Positions 61,061 through 64,000 of a stretch of 64,000 nt of DNA are shown here, piece by piece (position 1 is the first letter of the stretch; each line of letters starts with the position of its first letter). The stretch spans positions 2,325,226 to 2,389,225 of the forward strand of contig CAJNDT010006135.1 in the NCBI GenBank assembly GCA_905221615.1, in the 5' to 3' direction. The notes beneath the pieces were generated by a model. The model saw only the letters and a program-made list of their open reading frames with translations, searched no databases and was not told where the DNA came from. The DNA is from Symbiodinium sp. CCMP2592 (Eukaryota; Sar; Dinophyceae; Suessiales; Symbiodiniaceae). Both the position numbers and the translations under genes were made by a program.

Positions 61061-62791
61061 CATATATATATATATATACACATTATATATATATGTGTGT
61101 AATATGTGAATTTGAAGCCTCCAGCGCGCTCCGCTGGCTCTCGTCCCTGAGCTCGGTGTCGGCCTCGTGGCGCACCAAGACCTCCGCCACCTCCGAAGCA
61201 CCCATCCTGAGCATGTAAGTACAATATATAGTATATTATATATGTGCGTGTGTATACAGCTCTATTTATTTATTTATGTAACTATATGTTTACCTTCTAT
61301 TTATATGTATATATGTAGATGTATGTACTTACAGTATGTATATGAAGTGTAAATCTGTATATAGAGATAGTACGGCCATTTTGGGTTTCCAAGGGTCTCG
61401 GGTTTTCAGGTTCAGGGTTGTCGGCTTGGGGTTTAACGTCCGTGCGCTCCGTTAACGGCCTCCAGTCGACTCGCTTGGAGCTCCGTGTTGGGTTGTTGCT
61501 GAAACGATTTACACGGATTTGTCAGGGTTCTATGCGTCTTGTCTACCAGCTCACAAGGTCATATAGGAGCTTATCTAGGGTTGGAGAGAGGAAACCTGTA
61601 AATTAAGCCTTCTGGCTTGCGCGCACAGCTCAGATTTCAGAGCCAAGTAGCTTTGCAGCCACATGGAGCGGAGTCATTCCTCGGGGGTCGGGAAAGCGGT
61701 GACAGGTCTGGTAGGGGCTTATAGGGCTTAGGGGAACTTAGGGGTGGGTTCGGGGGGAAAAAGTGTAGGGAGGGTGATTGAAGATGGTGCTTTCTGACCG
61801 CGGCACGATCCATGTTCAGCGCATTGACGCTGGCAGCCTTCTCCAACAAGTACTGGACCATGTCGACATCGCGGAAGAACACAGCCTGCGTTGGCACTTT
61901 GCAATGGGAGTCAACGGTCGACAGTAGCCAACAGTCGCGCGGGCGCGAAGATATTTTCACACTGAAAGCGAAAAAGACTGTGCAAGCAAGTGTCGTCGTG
62001 GAGAGGGCAAAAGTGATCTGAACCATCCACCTTGACTCGAGCGTTCACGTCCGCGCCAGCATTTATCAGCAGCTGAACGTTCTCCAGACAGCCCTGCAGA
62101 GTCTTAAGACATGTCGTCAGACAAAAAAGCCTTCATGTCGTGGACTCAGAGGACACGACACATGCAAATTCCTCCTCTGATTCTGATGCGCGCCTGCACG
62201 GCCAGGTGGATGGGCATTGCCCGGCCCTCCTTCTCGAAGGTCATGTAGCGGCACTCCACGTTGATGTCGACGTTGAGGTCCAGGAGCTGCTCGAGGAGTT
62301 GCCCATCGGATTGCAGCGCAGCGATGTGGATGGCCCCGCCCGTGCACTTCCGCTTCTTGTACTGGCACGCAGGGCACAGCAACTCTTAAGACACGCAAGT
62401 CACAGGAGTTGGAAGAACGCCGCTAGTAATGCTAGTACGGCAGCTCGGAGGTTGCAAAATGCAAGGCCGGGTCCTGGAAGGTGAAAGGATAGGAGCCATC
62501 CAAGAGCGATCTACAATTTGCAGAGTCCATCCCTTCTTCCAGAACGGTGTAGATCTCCTCCAGCTGACCGTCGAGGGCCTGGTGCATGACCGCGGTCTGC
62601 GTTCCGCCCCCGGACTTGTTAGTCTTGGTTGAGAAACCTGCCAGCTTGGCAGGCGACAAGGTGTCAGCCCCAATGCTGGTCAGCGGCACAGTTCCTTGCG
62701 GGACCACCGAATGCGGCAAGGCCCCTTCTGTGCCGCCCGTCAGCGGCATGGTTCCCTGTGGAACCACAGAGTTTGGCAACACCTCATCCAT
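57640..62791 (-). CDS. Ankyrin-repeat six-transmembrane ion channel (TRP-like), multi-exon
   Basis: TRP-type channels are plasma-membrane cation channels with N-terminal ankyrin repeats. Exons in order. 62791-62432: LDGQLEEIYTVLEEGMD. 62388-62146: GGAIHIAALQSDGQLLEQLL, AMPIHLAVQ. About 62105-62030: CLENVQLLINAGADVNARV. About 61925-61800: VDMVQYLLEKAASVNALNMD. About 61690-61640: GMTPLHVAAKLLGSE. About 61205-61110: VAEVLVRHEADTELRDESQ. 60683-60282: ENLTVEHWIALLDNTPDAAD. 60234-59742: pre-S1 and S1 (DAFVLKWYLLQLLHRLLELI). 59725-59310: YVDVAVISIFNVVVGQALYS, LLVFVRWFQMLFALRAFKLG, GVKGIIPILHSVKKIGGMGI. About 59185-59105: FVFAGFWHAFMILDNGLEG (S5/pore region). 59030-58574: LASLMVAVIIFCISLLNLFI (S6). 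58326-58163: YGISGEAEQAQMVEDMAER. 57762-57640: LVRLEKSLEELRQSTLLQ, coiled coil. S1 and the next segment change frame at about 59730 with no room for an intron. Confidence 0.68.
57845..57968. repeat. CATA/GACA microsatellite
   Basis: TACATGCATACATGCATGCA, then GACGGACGGACAGACAGAAA, in an intron of the channel gene. Confidence 0.9.
58138..58161. repeat. (CA)n microsatellite
   Basis: Eleven CA units in the channel gene, at the 5' end of the intron after the 58326-58163 exon. Confidence 0.95.
60841..61110. repeat. Compound (TA)n/(TC)n microsatellite in a channel intron
   Basis: TA runs at about 60846-60860 and 60927-60972, a pure TC run at 60976-61049, then TA to 61095. The open frames across it are not genes. 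Confidence 0.95.
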
Positions 62792-63104
62792 GCGCCCTAG
62801 TACGGCACAGGCTCATAGCTCGGCCGAGGTCTTTGAGTCTTCCAGTCTTGAAACAGGAGGCCTATCCCAACTAACTAACAGAACCTCGGCATGTAGTTCC
62901 CACAGTTACCACATCATGGCTTACCCCAACGGCTCAGCAAGCTGTCAGAGCAGAAAATTAGTGAGCGAGGTCACGGAAAACAGGCCTGATCAAGCGCGCA
63001 TGGCTCAACAGACTCAACCTGACATCTTTAGAACTCTCCTAACTCGGAGGTTCCCTGCCAAAAACCCTTTACTGAAAGACCCTGCCCCCGCAGGCTTTTC
63101 TTTA

Positions 63105-63230
63105 CTCCTCCAAAGCTTTCTCGCTGGCCGCGCGCCGCGCCCTCCGCTCGTCTTGCAGGAGGCGAACCTCCTCCCTCTCCTTCCTGGCGGGAGTGGGAGG
63201 CTCGTTCGAGCTTCTGCAGGTCTGGGGAGG
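63105..63230 (-). CDS. Candidate exon with coiled-coil character
   Basis: The minus-strand frame PTPARKEREEVRLLQDERRA then RRAASEKALEE ends at TAA. It lies upstream of the channel gene and could be the last exon of another gene or an unrelated frame. Confidence 0.3.
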
Positions 63231-63421
63231 GGGCTTCTTGCTGGAAATCCAAGCAAAGGGAGATGAAACAGCCGCTCCGAATCAGCTGTTGCAAGCAAGG
63301 CCGGAGTGACTCCGCCACGTCTGACTGCTTCTGACTGCGCAGGAGGCAGATGGAGGGTGGCATCACATGCGAGACTCGTGCAACTCTCAATGAACGTTTC
63401 TACTTTCGGTGTATCCGACCC

Positions 63422-63700
63422 TCAAACAAAGCATTCACACCGCACCCAGATCACAGCCTGATCAGATACTGCAAGAAAACGATGAACAGGATCAGCGTCG
63501 GGATCATCGGGCTCTTGGCACAGAACCACGTAATGAACTGACACATCACATCCTGATGCATGCCGCTTCGAAATCTGAGATCCGTTCACGAAAGTCCCAG
63601 TGCTGCTCCGGGACCTCAGCACTGTGGCTGAAACACAGATTTCCACCGCCCTCTGCAAAAGCAGTGCACGAAGCAAGAAGAGTAAGCTGAGCAGGCTTTA
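63422..63700 (-). CDS. Candidate coding segment beside the gap
   Basis: The minus strand has an 84-codon frame (AVEICVSATVLRSRSSTGTF; YVVLCQEPDDPDADPVHRFL). Other frames give FSHSAEVPEQHWDFRERISD or a hydrophobic CAKSPMIPTLILFIVFLQ. A TTTTCTTGCAG acceptor is visible. The frame is undecided, and the gap cuts off the upstream part. Confidence 0.28.
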
Positions 63701-63722
63701 TCTCGACTCAGTTGTGATCTGC

Positions 63723-63822
63723 NNNNNNNNNNNNNNNNNNNNNNNNNNNNNNNNNNNNNNNNNNNNNNNNNNNNNNNNNNNNNNNNNNNNNNNNNNNNNN
63801 NNNNNNNNNNNNNNNNNNNNNN
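63723..63822. other. Assembly gap of 100 N
   Basis: Exactly 100 N, the conventional placeholder for a gap of unknown size. Confidence 0.99.
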
Positions 63823-64000
63823 ACCTTTTATCAGCGTCCTCTATGGGTTCTCTACAATTGTCGACTATGGGGGATCGGTTCTATAAGGGCTTCAGGGTTA
63901 AGGGCTTGAAGGTCCATGTGCCTGTAAAGTATATGCTAAGGGAATAAAGTTCCTAAATGGGACCCCGTTTACAGACATAAGCTAGGTTCGTGAGTAGCCC
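63823..64000. repeat. Duplicate of 28873-29050
   Basis: The whole post-gap stretch to the window edge is identical, base for base, to an internal segment 34,950 bp upstream. Confidence 0.97.

Overview
The window looks like nuclear DNA of a dinoflagellate, probably a symbiodiniacean or suessialean. I infer this from four things. TTTAGGG/CCCTAAA motifs are scattered throughout intron-like DNA. Introns appear to use GC as well as GT donors. One large block has all its genes on one strand. Several proteins belong to types I associate with dinoflagellate genomes (an ankyrin/six-TM channel, an FkbM methyltransferase, a C-x4-C...CC zinc motif, and a DDE-type protein with CDEVIPGN, LADGAA and TTERKHK motifs). 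No database search was possible.

Layout. 1-1580: a GTA microsatellite, then a GTTCGAGTT-rich minisatellite. About 1.6-36.2 kb: AT-rich DNA full of degenerate TTTAGGG runs and at least ten families of about 100-bp hairpin elements (called HP-A to HP-N here). Between them lie short GC-richer islands of 50-250 nt that read as minus-strand exons. The best gene here encodes an FkbM-family methyltransferase (exons from 34981 down to about 24.6 kb), whose reading joins cleanly across introns. Two other minus-strand gene models of unknown function lie at about 14.8-21.1 kb and 10.3-14.3 kb; the second begins with a signal-peptide-like exon.

36198-52509: a 16.3-kb block bounded by 23-bp perfect inverted repeats. 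It carries eight genes, all on the plus strand, and differs sharply in base composition from its left flank. The last gene is a 694-aa protein with a plausible D-D-E triad. The others are cargo: a three-exon gene with a Lys-Ala tail, three small zinc-motif genes, Pro/Gln-rich proteins and a Q-rich protein with NPKAKA repeats. I read this as a giant TIR transposon and consider it the most interesting object in the window. It abuts a minus-strand exon at 36052-36132, so it may sit in an intron of, or just upstream of, the methyltransferase gene.

52.5-57.4 kb: a GC-rich block without TTTAGGG motifs, with coding-like pieces in shifting frames, mostly on the minus strand. 57.6-62.8 kb: a minus-strand multi-exon gene for an ankyrin-repeat, TRP-like six-transmembrane channel, with one apparent frameshift. 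63723-63822 is a 100-N gap. The 178 bases after it are identical to 28873-29050, which looks like a scaffolding or haplotype artefact.
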